DNA of 57,926 nt. Source: Roseivirga sp. UBA7431. GTDB lineage: Bacteria; Bacteroidota; Bacteroidia; Cytophagales; Cyclobacteriaceae. The notes under the pieces are model-generated. The model was given only the letters and a program-made list of their open reading frames with translations. It was not told the DNA's origin and did not search any database. Below, in pieces: positions 34,641-43,634 of this stretch. Both the position numbers and the translations under genes were made by a program. Each line of letters opens with the position of its first letter. The first letter of the stretch is position 1. Where the stretch lies: NCBI GenBank assembly GCA_002477595.1, contig DLQN01000009.1:1-57926 (forward strand), written 5' to 3'.

Positions 34641-36091
34641 GGGACAAAATCAATATCGTTTGGTTAAAGCGTGATATCCGTACGCAAGATCACGCTGCAT
34701 TAGAAGCTGCAGAAACTGCAGGGCTTCCATATCGCATCATATATCTTTTTGAACCTAACTTAATCAAGCACCCTGACACCTCAGATCGACACCTCCAGTT
34801 TATCTACCATTCTATTTTAGACTTCAATAAGCACCTAGCTTCCTTTAACCGGCAAGTGGAAGTCTTCCATGGAAATGCTCCAGCCGTTTTCGAATACCTT
34901 ACGAAAAGCCAAGACATACAGCAAGTTTTCTCGCATAGAGAAAGTGGTATTCAAATTACTTGGCAGAGAGATAAAACAGTTAAACGCTTCTTTGAAAAGC
35001 ATGGCATTCAATGGACCGAGTTCAAAAGAGATGGAATTGAAAGAGGCATCATCAATCGAGAAGGATGGGACCAACAATGGCATGTGACCATAAGCCAACC
35101 TCAAGTGGAAAATCGATACTCTCAAAGCTCACTTATTTCACTTTACCATCCGTTTAACATACAAGCCGAGCTATTCGGAATCATAAACCAATACCCTTCC
35201 GCTTATCAGCCAGCTGGTGAAAGTAATGCGTGGAAATACTTAAAATCATTCACAGAAGACCGAGGCAAGAACTATCATAGGCTAATCTCTAAACCTGCGG
35301 AGAGCAGAACTTCTTGCGGCAGACTATCTCCTTATCTCGCATGGGGAAACCTAAGCATCAAGCAGGCAGCTCATCACATCAGGCGACATGCCAATTACTC
35401 CTCAAATAAGAGGGCTTTCAATGGAATATTGATGCGATTAAAATGGCATTGCCACTTCATCCAAAAGTTTGAAGTTGAATGCAGCTACGAGACCCTTTGC
35501 ATTAACCAGGGCTATGAGCTCTTGGATCGTCCTTTGAATGAGAATTTTGTGAAAGCTTGGAAAGAAGGTAAGACTGGCTTTCCATTGGTAGATGCATGTA
35601 TGCGATGCCTAGCCGCAACGGGCTGGATCAACTTCAGGATGCGGGCGATGGTAGTATCAATCCTTTGCCATCACTTAGATCAAGATTGGCGCACGGGTGT
35701 CTACCACCTCGCGAACCTATTCCTTGACTATGAACCTGGTATACATTACCCCCAGTTTCAAATGCAAGCTGGCACCACGGGGATAAACACCATTAGGATG
35801 TATAATCCCGTCAAGCAATCGCAGGAGCACGACCCGCAAGGGAAGTTCATTAAAAAATGGGTTCCAGAATTAAAGGACGTCCCAGAAGAATTTATTCACG
35901 AACCATGGAAAATGACGCAAATGGATAGGGTATTTAATAACCTGAACCAGACGCTAGACTATCCCAATCCGCTTGTAGATTTGCAAGAGAGTGGTAAGAA
36001 AGCAAGAACCAAAATTTGGGGTCATCGACAGCACGAAGCCGTTAAAGCCGAAAAGAAACGAATCATAGTAACGCATACCCGAAATAACTAA
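34634..36091 (+). CDS. Cryptochrome/photolyase family protein with altered flavin site
   Basis: 485 residues in standard order: alpha/beta antenna domain ([16 protein letters not shown], residues 8-23), then FAD domain ([43 protein letters not shown]). The E. coli block NNGGWQW is HYPQFQM here (371-377): the Asn contacting flavin N5 is His371, the proximal electron-transfer Trp is Phe375 and the substrate-contact Trp is Met377, while Trp352 (like Trp359) stays. This suggests a cryptochrome or divergent photolyase, not a standard CPD enzyme. The start is TTG at 34634, overlapping the previous stop, because the first beta strand needs residues before any ATG. It ends 2 bases before the flavin reductase gene. 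Confidence 0.85.
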   Translation: MVRDKINIVWLKRDIRTQDHAALEAAETAGLPYRIIYLFEPNLIKHPDTSDRHLQFIYHSILDFNKHLASFNRQVEVFHGNAPAVFEYLTKSQDIQQVFSHRESGIQITWQRDKTVKRFFEKHGIQWTEFKRDGIERGIINREGWDQQWHVTISQPQVENRYSQSSLISLYHPFNIQAELFGIINQYPSAYQPAGESNAWKYLKSFTEDRGKNYHRLISKPAESRTSCGRLSPYLAWGNLSIKQAAHHIRRHANYSSNKRAFNGILMRLKWHCHFIQKFEVECSYETLCINQGYELLDRPLNENFVKAWKEGKTGFPLVDACMRCLAATGWINFRMRAMVVSILCHHLDQDWRTGVYHLANLFLDYEPGIHYPQFQMQAGTTGINTIRMYNPVKQSQEHDPQGKFIKKWVPELKDVPEEFIHEPWKMTQMDRVFNNLNQTLDYPNPLVDLQESGKKARTKIWGHRQHEAVKAEKKRIIVTHTRNN

Positions 36092-36093
36092 AC

Positions 36094-36729
36094 ATGTATC
36101 TATCTAAAGCCGATATTGAGAATACCGAAAGGATCCAACGACTGAATATCATCAATTCTATTTCTGGAATTAAACCGGGCAACCTAATTGGTACACGATC
36201 CAACGAAGGCCAAGCCAATCTAGCCATCATCAGCTCGGTGATTCACCTCGGTAGTAACCCAGCTTACTTAGGTTTTATTGTTCGCCCGAGTGGAGACGTA
36301 AGAAGGCATACGCAAGAAAATATTACTGAAAATGGCTGGTTCACGATCAATCATATCAGAACTGAATTCATTGAAAATGCGCATTACACCTCCGCCAAGT
36401 TTGATCATAACGTTTCCGAATTTGATAGTTGTGGGTTAACTGAAGAAACAATAAATGACTTCCACGCTCCTTTCGTAAAAGAGAGCGTATTGAAGATGGG
36501 ATTAAGACATGTTGAAAGTGTGCCCATTAAGTCAAGCGGCACCACCATGATAGTTGGTCAAATTGAACACTTGGTCATGCCAGATCATGCGATGAATAAA
36601 GATGGCTATATCGATTTAGGCTTAGCAGATGGTGTTGGTATCTCTGGCCTCAATTCTTACTACAAATTGGAAAAGCTTGCAGACTTTCCTTATGCTCGAG
36701 TGAGTGAAAAGCCAGACTTTGATCAATGA
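36094..36729 (+). CDS. Flavin reductase-like (FMN-binding split barrel) protein
   Basis: 211 residues. [42 protein letters not shown] and NGWFTINHI follow the order of the flavin reductase-like domain, which binds FMN and reduces flavins with NAD(P)H. Within a photolyase operon it could supply reduced flavin to the three flavoproteins; that is inference. The start is 2 bases after the previous stop, and its own stop overlaps the DUF2256 start at ATGA. Confidence 0.85.
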   Translation: MYLSKADIENTERIQRLNIINSISGIKPGNLIGTRSNEGQANLAIISSVIHLGSNPAYLGFIVRPSGDVRRHTQENITENGWFTINHIRTEFIENAHYTSAKFDHNVSEFDSCGLTEETINDFHAPFVKESVLKMGLRHVESVPIKSSGTTMIVGQIEHLVMPDHAMNKDGYIDLGLADGVGISGLNSYYKLEKLADFPYARVSEKPDFDQ

Positions 36730-36863
36730 AAAAGGAGCACCTTCCAACTAAGATTTGTCCAGTTTGTGAAAAACCCTTCACTTGGCGAAAGAAATGGGAA
36801 TTGAATTGGGATGACGTAAAATATTGCAGCGAAAGATGTCGCAGAAACAAACCAAAAGCATGA
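36726..36863 (+). CDS. DUF2256 zinc-ribbon protein, 45 residues
   Basis: Start ATG at 36726, stop TGA at 36861-36863. The small basic protein has CPVC (residues 11-14) and CSERC (residues 34-38), two Cys pairs for one zinc, with a Trp-rich core ([17 protein letters not shown]). This is the DUF2256 family, often found beside photolyase genes. It overlaps both neighbours by 4 bases (ATGA at each side), strong evidence for a real gene although it is below usual gene-calling length. It may bind DNA or a photolyase; function unknown. Confidence 0.85.
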   Translation: MKKEHLPTKICPVCEKPFTWRKKWELNWDDVKYCSERCRRNKPKA

Positions 36864-38344
36864 AGTCAGTAAACCTTCTATTTCCACACCAGCTCTTTAA
36901 GTCACATAAAATCTATGAGAATGGTTTACCGATCTACCTGATAGAAGAACACTTATTTTTCAGGGAGTTCAACTTCCATAAAACCAAGCTTGCCTTTCAT
37001 AGGGCATCAATGAAGCTACATGAGCAATACCTTAAGTCAAAAGGCATTGAAGTCACCTATATTGACACTCACCATCAGATTTCAGACATACGTGAACTGA
37101 TCAATAATCTTCACAAAAGTGGCGTTGAACAGATACATTTTATAAACCCAACGGATAATTGGTTAGAGAAACGCCTAAAGGAAACTTCAACAATCAATTC
37201 TATTGAACTCATTGAATACGAAAACCCACTTTTCATCAATAGTCGGGAGGAACTAGCCAGCTTCTTTAAACCAGAAAAGAAATCGTTCTTTCAGACTACC
37301 TTTTATAAACAACAACGTATCAAGCGAAACATCCTGATTGAAGATGAAGACCAACCTCTCGGTGGAAAATGGAGTTTCGATGGCGACAATCGTAAAAAGT
37401 ATCCAAAAGGAAAAACGCCACCTTCAATCCAATTCCCCAATAACGATAGTAATTGGGAGGAAGCCGTCAAATACGTTAACCAACACTTCCCTAACAACTT
37501 GGGAACGTTGGCTAAAAATCCATTATACCCTACAAGTAATGAAGCTGCTATCAAATGGCTGAATCAGTTCCTTGAATATCGTTTTCATGGCTTTGGAGAC
37601 TTTGAAGATGCCATTGTAAAAGATGAGGCCTACCTGCACCATAGCGTACTAACTCCAATGATGAATGTAGGACTGATCAGACCACTCGAAGTTATTGAAA
37701 GTGCTATTAGTTATGCCAATGAAAATGACGTACCTATTAATGGATTAGAAGGATTCGTAAGACAAATTATCGGCTGGCGAGAGTTTATCAGAGGTATGTA
37801 TGAAGCGAAAGGTAGTTTTTCAAGAACCAAAAATTTCTGGGGCTTCGAACGTAAAATTCCTGCCTCTTTTTATGATGGCACTACGGGAATTGTACCGGTT
37901 GACGAGACAATTAAGCAAGTCTTGAAAACGGGCTATTGTCATCACATCGAACGGTTAATGGTGCTGGGCAACTTTATGCTGCTTTGCGAATTCGATCCAG
38001 ATGAAGTCTACCGCTGGTTTATGGAGCTCTTTATTGATGCCTACGATTGGGTGATGGTACCTAACGTCTATGGTATGAGCCAATTTGCCGATGGCGGATT
38101 GTTTGCTACAAAACCCTATATCAGTGGCTCGAATTACCTTATGAAAATGAGTGACCACAAAAAAGGTGATTGGCAACCCGCTTGGGATGGCCTCTTTTGG
38201 CGATTTATGCATGTAAACAGAGACTTCTTTCTCAAGAACCCTCGGCTAGGCATGCTAGTCAGAACCTTTGATAAAATGTCTGATGAGAAGCAACAAAACC
38301 ACCTTCAGAATGCGGAAGACTTCCTTGAAACATTAGATAAATAA
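36860..38344 (+). CDS. FeS-BCP-type cryptochrome/photolyase lacking the Fe-S cysteines
   Basis: 494 residues from the ATG at 36860, which overlaps the DUF2256 stop; ATGs at 36824 and 36836 lie inside that gene and are unlikely. The N-terminal DPRP domain ([32 protein letters not shown]) and FAD domain ([50 protein letters not shown]) place it with prokaryotic (6-4) photolyases/CryB. In that family a 4Fe-4S cluster uses one Cys before the HHIERLMV helix and three in a CxxC...C loop after MSD. Here the loop is [15 protein letters not shown] with no Cys, and only Cys360 and Cys376 occur nearby, so the cluster should be absent. Last gene of the operon. Confidence 0.88.
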   Translation: MKSVNLLFPHQLFKSHKIYENGLPIYLIEEHLFFREFNFHKTKLAFHRASMKLHEQYLKSKGIEVTYIDTHHQISDIRELINNLHKSGVEQIHFINPTDNWLEKRLKETSTINSIELIEYENPLFINSREELASFFKPEKKSFFQTTFYKQQRIKRNILIEDEDQPLGGKWSFDGDNRKKYPKGKTPPSIQFPNNDSNWEEAVKYVNQHFPNNLGTLAKNPLYPTSNEAAIKWLNQFLEYRFHGFGDFEDAIVKDEAYLHHSVLTPMMNVGLIRPLEVIESAISYANENDVPINGLEGFVRQIIGWREFIRGMYEAKGSFSRTKNFWGFERKIPASFYDGTTGIVPVDETIKQVLKTGYCHHIERLMVLGNFMLLCEFDPDEVYRWFMELFIDAYDWVMVPNVYGMSQFADGGLFATKPYISGSNYLMKMSDHKKGDWQPAWDGLFWRFMHVNRDFFLKNPRLGMLVRTFDKMSDEKQQNHLQNAEDFLETLDK

Positions 38345-38350
38345 GAACCA

Positions 38351-40726
38351 TCAGTAAGAGACATAAAAAGAGCCTCTCTTCTGGAATGGTTCACCATCAA
38401 CCGTCATGGCGTTGATTCTATAGTAATACCGACCAGCAGGGACTAATCTTCCACGTTTGTCAATTCCATGCCACTCATTCATGCCCGCATGAATTACTTT
38501 TCCACGGCCATTGACAATAACGAGCTGTTCTTTCTTTGTATGCTTCAACTTGGCTTTGAAAATACCTTGTGCCGTACATGGCCAAAAGACCGCTGGAACA
38601 CCGAAGAAGATCTTTCTTTTGATAAGAATCTTTCGCTGTATTTCTTTTGAACAACCATTCTCATTTGTTACTACTAGTTTAATCCAATGGATACCAGGTC
38701 TTTTAAAAGTGTGACTCACATTTGAACCCGAAAGCTCAGTCTTCTTATCAAAAGTCCACTCCCAAGAGACAATACTGTCATCATCGAGTGTAGAAAAAGA
38801 AGTAGGTTCATCTAGCTTCACTCCTCTACGGTCAAAAGATAATTTTGCTATTATTTTTTCATCTACTTCGATGCTGATTGGAGTACCGAATAAAATATAA
38901 CAGCCCGTCTCAATATTTTCCATCCTTAAGCCCAAGGTTATAGACTCCTTCAGCTTATTAGTTCTTAGCACAAGTCTTTTCCCTGTACCTGGTTTCGAAA
39001 TCAAAACGTTATTATCTATATCTAGCAAGGAATAACTAACTCCAAGTTCTGATTTTACGATAACAATCTTCCCTCTTTCATTATAACACAGTTGTTCATC
39101 AAAGCTTATTTCACTCTGTTGTGCTTGATTAAGAAGATCATCACCAGCGGTAATAGATACTTCTCCAATAAATTCTTCTAAAACACTTCCGTCACCGACA
39201 TCACTCAAGGCATAGACTACAAGTGTCGTGTCACTAACGATCGGGCCACTTTCTAAAGTGGTGTTGGCTATTTCGCCACTTACAGTTGTACCGTTTAATG
39301 TGCCATCGGGGTTACGCAACTCATACCTTCTGTTATTGCTTCCCGACAGAATAGTATTCTCGATTAAGATATTTGCAGACTGACCAATGCATGCACTAGC
39401 AGATTCAGTACCGAGTATGTGTATCCTATACTTGGTTAGCCAAGCGTCTGTATTGGCTCCACCGAAATTAGGGGTACTTAAGTAATAACCCTGTCCAGAT
39501 TGTGTGCCACCGCTTAAGTAGATTTCTTTATTGAACTCATCGTAATAAGGAATATTAAGCTCTCCATCTGATCCGTCACCGCCAAAATCTGCTTGCCATG
39601 TTAGGTTTCCAGAAGCATCCAAACTAAAGAACCATATGTCTAAGGATCCATTGAATGGATCGCTCATCTTTTCGCCTCCAGCTGGGGAATTAGAAAAACC
39701 ACCAATTACTACGGAACCATCTTGCAAAGCATAAGCTGCTTGCCCCCAGTCATATCCAGCCCCACCAATTGACTTTTCCCACAGGAGTTCACCGGTACTA
39801 TTGGTTCTCACTACCCAAATATCATCAAGCCCATTGCCATCCTCTGATTTATTACCGCTTGCATTTGAATTACTTTGCCCAGCAAATACATAACCACCGT
39901 CAGCCATTTGGGTCATTGAACGAATAGCATCTAAGCCTGTTCCGCCATAAAGCCCTTCCCATAGTACATCACCGTTACCATCAGTTGAGAAACTCCAAAA
40001 ATCAAAGCTTCCATTGTTCGGTAAGGTTAAATCTGTTGAAGCAGAATAAGCCCCTACAACTACACCGCCTGAGCTATTGGCCAACAATTCATCTGCAGAT
40101 TCAAATCCAGCGCCACCGTAAGTTCGCTCCCAAAGTTTATCACCCGTATTTGAGTTAATCTTGACTAGATAAAGATCAAGTGATCCCATTGGCGTTATTC
40201 CAACCAAATTAGTGGACGTTGTATAACCTCCTACTATAATTTGACCATCTGAAGTTTCTTTGATATCAAAAGCCCAATCAGCGCCATTGCCTCCAACGCG
40301 TGTTTGCCAAATGATACTTCGATCTGAAGCGGATATTTTTACGATTAATATATCATCACCTCCTAAAGATGATGTAGAAATATCTCCAGAAATCCCCGAC
40401 CTCGTCCTACCAGCCAGGACATAATTACCATCTGCTGTTTGCACAGCACCGGCCTCAAAGCCTTCTTCGGAAGTTCCTCCAAAATTATAATCCCATTGAA
40501 GGTTACCCGCCTGATCTGTTTTAACTACCCACCAGTCGTCATCACCCTGATTGGGTGTTGATTTGTTGCCACTGATACCAGAAAGTGAACTTGCTGTCAA
40601 TAAAAAGCCTCCATCACTAGTCCTAACAGAACTAACATCAGTATCGCGAGAAGTACCGCCATATCGGGCATCCCAGACTTTAATTGGTTTTTGAACTTGA
40701 GCCGAGGTGAGTAGTGGTAGGCCCAA
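38351..40726 (-). CDS. Secreted repeat/PKD protein with type B sorting-like C-terminus, signal peptide out of frame
   Basis: 791 residues in this frame. Seven to eight repeats of about 55-60 residues with the pattern DDxWVVKxDxxGNLxWxxxxGGxGxD...xxDGGYVxAG (residues 25-420) suggest a beta-propeller. A linker follows, then a PKD domain (FSTLDDDSIVSWEWTF, about 620-700), and the C-terminus (VPAGRYYYRINAMT) resembles the gliding-associated type B domain of type IX secretion cargo. The frame opens only at TTG (40726). A proper signal peptide (MKKSANTIFLFTFLFF) is encoded from an ATG at 40775 in another frame; a nine-A tract (40725-40733) separates the frames, and eight A would join them exactly. 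Thus either phase-variable, broken or misassembled. Confidence 0.8.
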   Translation of the reverse strand: MGLPLLTSAQVQKPIKVWDARYGGTSRDTDVSSVRTSDGGFLLTASSLSGISGNKSTPNQGDDDWWVVKTDQAGNLQWDYNFGGTSEEGFEAGAVQTADGNYVLAGRTRSGISGDISTSSLGGDDILIVKISASDRSIIWQTRVGGNGADWAFDIKETSDGQIIVGGYTTSTNLVGITPMGSLDLYLVKINSNTGDKLWERTYGGAGFESADELLANSSGGVVVGAYSASTDLTLPNNGSFDFWSFSTDGNGDVLWEGLYGGTGLDAIRSMTQMADGGYVFAGQSNSNASGNKSEDGNGLDDIWVVRTNSTGELLWEKSIGGAGYDWGQAAYALQDGSVVIGGFSNSPAGGEKMSDPFNGSLDIWFFSLDASGNLTWQADFGGDGSDGELNIPYYDEFNKEIYLSGGTQSGQGYYLSTPNFGGANTDAWLTKYRIHILGTESASACIGQSANILIENTILSGSNNRRYELRNPDGTLNGTTVSGEIANTTLESGPIVSDTTLVVYALSDVGDGSVLEEFIGEVSITAGDDLLNQAQQSEISFDEQLCYNERGKIVIVKSELGVSYSLLDIDNNVLISKPGTGKRLVLRTNKLKESITLGLRMENIETGCYILFGTPISIEVDEKIIAKLSFDRRGVKLDEPTSFSTLDDDSIVSWEWTFDKKTELSGSNVSHTFKRPGIHWIKLVVTNENGCSKEIQRKILIKRKIFFGVPAVFWPCTAQGIFKAKLKHTKKEQLVIVNGRGKVIHAGMNEWHGIDKRGRLVPAGRYYYRINAMTVDGEPFQKRGSFYVSY

Positions 40727-40733
40727 AAAAAAA
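40725..40733. repeat. A9 homopolymer inside the signal-peptide codons of the surface protein
   Basis: Nine A on the plus strand (T9 in the message sense). One base fewer would fuse MKKSANTIFLFTFLFF (from the ATG at 40775) with LGLPLLTSAQ of the long frame, giving a textbook signal peptide. Confidence 0.75.
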
Positions 40734-40967
40734 TAAAAAGGTGAAAAGAAAAATCGTGTTAGCAGACTTTTTCATTTCTATGTCGTTTTGGTTGTTTTGA
40801 AACGATCTAGGTCATTCCAAGTAATAATGATAACCCTAAAGAAATGAATACCCTAATTAGAACAACAATAAACTATATGTGAACGACAGGTCATGAAATT
40901 ATTTTTGGTCAGTATAGAAATGAAGAATGAACGCTACTTCGAATTAACGGCTAGCCAAGATTAGCGA

Positions 40968-41711
40968 TTAATTATTTCTAACGGCACCAGCCAGTGTATC
41001 GTGATGCTCAAGTAATAATGACCTCAGGTAGCTGCCTATTGTATAAACGCTCTCGAATCCAGCTTTTTTGGCCGCAGCATTTTCCTTCTCAATTGCAATA
41101 TCTGCGCTTTCCGCAAAGTGTTTGATGTCTCTATAAAAACCAAGGGTAAAGATATCTACTTCACCGCCAAATACCTTTGTGAAAACAAGGTTAGTATCCC
41201 TTCCTATTTCAGTTAAATAGACATTTTCCATTTCACGTTGACTCAAAAGCTCTTCTTGCTTTCCAGCTAATGCTTGAAACATTTCCACATGGTAATAATC
41301 AAATTTTGTAAACCGCTCATTGAATTCTTTCAGTGATGGTCCTTCCGCGATTGATTCTTCTTGCCACGATACTAAATTGTAATACGGTCTTCCATATCCC
41401 TGATCCAGCGTAGCTGAATTCTCCCTTCTTTTGGTTAGTTCTTCTTCGGAAAAGTGTTTGCCTAAGTCCTTAATCGGATAAATCAGTAAGAGATCCCATT
41501 GGTCCCCTTGTGAGTGGCGCATTAAAAAAGGTTTTTCAATTCCAGCTCGGTCAAAGTTCTTTAAATCAATTTTTATGACATCTATCAGGTCAAGTAATTT
41601 CCCTGGTGTTGCTCGCATGGTAATGACCTTATAGTAAACGTCATTTGATTGTTGTGCCTCACAGTTGGAAAATGTAAACACAATCAATATTGCCAAAAAG
41701 TACCTTTTCAT
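40968..41711 (-). CDS. Exported protein of unknown function next to bioA
   Basis: 247 residues with an export signal; Cys17 in FSNCEAQ allows lipidation, or signal peptidase I could cut after AQ. The mature part looks like two halves of about 100 residues, each with a YYKVITMRATPGK/YYHVEMFQALAGK start (residues 27 and 138) and helices after it, as in dimeric alpha/beta-barrel (ABM or chlorite dismutase-like) folds. No catalytic residue is recognised. It overlaps bioA by 4 bases, so it is cotranscribed with biotin genes; a link to biotin is not evident. Confidence 0.7.
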   Translation of the reverse strand: MKRYFLAILIVFTFSNCEAQQSNDVYYKVITMRATPGKLLDLIDVIKIDLKNFDRAGIEKPFLMRHSQGDQWDLLLIYPIKDLGKHFSEEELTKRRENSATLDQGYGRPYYNLVSWQEESIAEGPSLKEFNERFTKFDYYHVEMFQALAGKQEELLSQREMENVYLTEIGRDTNLVFTKVFGGEVDIFTLGFYRDIKHFAESADIAIEKENAAAKKAGFESVYTIGSYLRSLLLEHHDTLAGAVRNN

Positions 41712-43009
41712 AATTTCCTGTTTTCAAATAGTGAGGTGTATTCGTTCAGGAAGTTAAGGATTGTTTGATAAATGAAGTCTAGGTCTTCATTTGATATGAT
41801 ATAAGGAGGAATAAGGTAAATCACGTTACCAAGCGGCCTGATGAGAATGCCTTTATCAATGAAATATGGATAGAGATGATGCCTTGCTTCGTTGAAGTAT
41901 GATGTATCTCTCTCGGTATTTAATTCAAAAGCGATAATCGTACCCAAGACTCTTACGTTCCGGACAAGAACATGTTGAACAAGTACAGATTGAAAGCCTA
42001 TATGCTGATCGTTAATTCTACTTCTATTTAAATCACATTCTTCTGTCAAGAGAAGATCTAAGGAAGCATTCGCCACTGCGCAAGTCATCGGATTTCCTGT
42101 AAAGGAATGGCCATGAAAAAAGGTTTTCATTAAGTCATTACTCCTATAAGCTTCTTGTATTTTATCTGTGCAACTCGTTACACCCATCGCGAGTGCTCCG
42201 CCCGTCAAGCCTTTCGAAAGGCACATAATGTCAGGATTGGACTCCATTAAATCCGAGGCAAAAAGACCTCCTGTTCGACCAAAACCTGTCATCACTTCAT
42301 CAGCGATACAAATAACGTCATGCGCTTGGGCTAATTTGATCATCCTATCCAAGAGCTCCTGAGAATAGACTCTCATCCCAGATGCCCCTTGAATGATTGG
42401 TTCAAAGATAAAGGCTGCAATCTCTCCAGTCGCGACTAATGATTGAAAATGATTCCAAACATCACCCTCTTTTTCATTAGAGGGGAAATCGAGAAATTCA
42501 ACATCGAATAAATAGGGATCAAATGGATCTGTGAATGGCCCACGTTCGCCAACCGACATTGCACCGAAGGTGTCACCATGATAAGCCCCATCAATGGCGA
42601 TGATCTTTTTCTTCTCAATTCCTTGATTGTAGAAAAATTGAAAAGCCATTTTTATGGCTACTTCAACTGCTGTACTCCCATTGTCAGAATAAAAAATCTT
42701 GGACTGATTACTCGGTAAGATACTTAATAGTCTTTCTGCTAATTCTATGGCTGGTTGATGCGTAAACCCTGCAAATATTACGTGTTCTAGTTTATTCGCT
42801 TGCTCGGATATAGCCTTTGCCAAATGAGGATTACTGTGCCCATGAATATTCACCCACCACGAGGATATGGCATCAATTATCTTCTTTCCAGAATCGGTAT
42901 AAAGATTTACCCCTTCAGCTTTTTCAATCATCAAAGGCTTCTCCATACCCTTTAAAGGGGTAAATGGGTGCCAAATTGATTCTTTGTCCCTTCCTATCCA
43001 ATCACTCAT
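41708..43009 (-). CDS. bioA: Adenosylmethionine-8-amino-7-oxononanoate aminotransferase
   Basis: 433 residues, class III PLP aminotransferase. IWHPFTPLKG at the N-terminus and SSWWVNIHGH are BioA hallmarks; YHGDTFGAMSVGERG, DEVMTGFGRTG and the PLP lysine in CLSKGLTGG are present. It converts KAPA to DAPA with SAM as amino donor in biotin synthesis. It overlaps bioD by 8 bases and the next gene by 4. bioF, bioB and bioC are not in the window. Confidence 0.96.
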   Translation of the reverse strand: MSDWIGRDKESIWHPFTPLKGMEKPLMIEKAEGVNLYTDSGKKIIDAISSWWVNIHGHSNPHLAKAISEQANKLEHVIFAGFTHQPAIELAERLLSILPSNQSKIFYSDNGSTAVEVAIKMAFQFFYNQGIEKKKIIAIDGAYHGDTFGAMSVGERGPFTDPFDPYLFDVEFLDFPSNEKEGDVWNHFQSLVATGEIAAFIFEPIIQGASGMRVYSQELLDRMIKLAQAHDVICIADEVMTGFGRTGGLFASDLMESNPDIMCLSKGLTGGALAMGVTSCTDKIQEAYRSNDLMKTFFHGHSFTGNPMTCAVANASLDLLLTEECDLNRSRINDQHIGFQSVLVQHVLVRNVRVLGTIIAFELNTERDTSYFNEARHHLYPYFIDKGILIRPLGNVIYLIPPYIISNEDLDFIYQTILNFLNEYTSLFENRKL

Positions 43010-43613
43010 ACCAATTCAACATTAACTCGTCTGCCCAATATTCAACCACCTCTTTATTAACTAACCCCAATTTTGGCAACCTCAACAACACCTTATACCC
43101 TGAATGCTTTTCAATGATCCGCTCACTTTCAAGGTTAGACTCCCCATTAAATATTATCCCCTTTACAGCTATATCATTTCGTTTTAAGTAGTCAACAGTG
43201 AGCAGGGTATGGTTAATACTACCCAAATACAGGTTTGCGATAAGGATCACCGGAGTTTCTAAAGCGACAGCAATGTCGATCACAAAGTCCTGGTCATTCA
43301 GAGGAACTAACACCCCCCCCGCACCTTCAATGATGACATCAGCAGCTGTTTCGGGCAATACAAAGTCATCTAACTGAATGGATAAGTGCTCAAATTTAGC
43401 TGCGGCATGCGGAGAAGCTGGAATTTTAAGCAGGTGAGTCTCAGGATGAATCTTGGTTAATTTATTGCTGATTAAAGCCCTTACAGTTTCACTATCAGTC
43501 GGCATACCCGCTTGTACGGGTTTCCAATAGTCCGCCTTCAACGCTTCTACCAAAATTGATGATATCAATGTCTTTCCGCTATCGGTTCCGATGGCAGTTA
43601 TAAAATAATTCAT
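43002..43613 (-). CDS. bioD: Dethiobiotin synthetase
   Basis: 203 residues. The P-loop GTDSGKT (9-15), KPVQAG and IIEGAGGVLVPL are standard BioD motifs; the enzyme closes the ureido ring of DAPA with CO2 and ATP. It overlaps bioA and lies 21 bases after a hybrid histidine kinase, so the kinase transcript could extend into bioDA. Confidence 0.95.
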   Translation of the reverse strand: MNYFITAIGTDSGKTLISSILVEALKADYWKPVQAGMPTDSETVRALISNKLTKIHPETHLLKIPASPHAAAKFEHLSIQLDDFVLPETAADVIIEGAGGVLVPLNDQDFVIDIAVALETPVILIANLYLGSINHTLLTVDYLKRNDIAVKGIIFNGESNLESERIIEKHSGYKVLLRLPKLGLVNKEVVEYWADELMLNWYE

Positions 43614-43634
43614 ACTTAAAATTGAGTTAGCAAG

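Noticed and set aside
38468..38714. Two short plus-strand frames opposite the 3' part of the surface-protein gene.
   Set aside because: Cys/Phe-rich shadows of the PKD/type B C-terminus in other frames.
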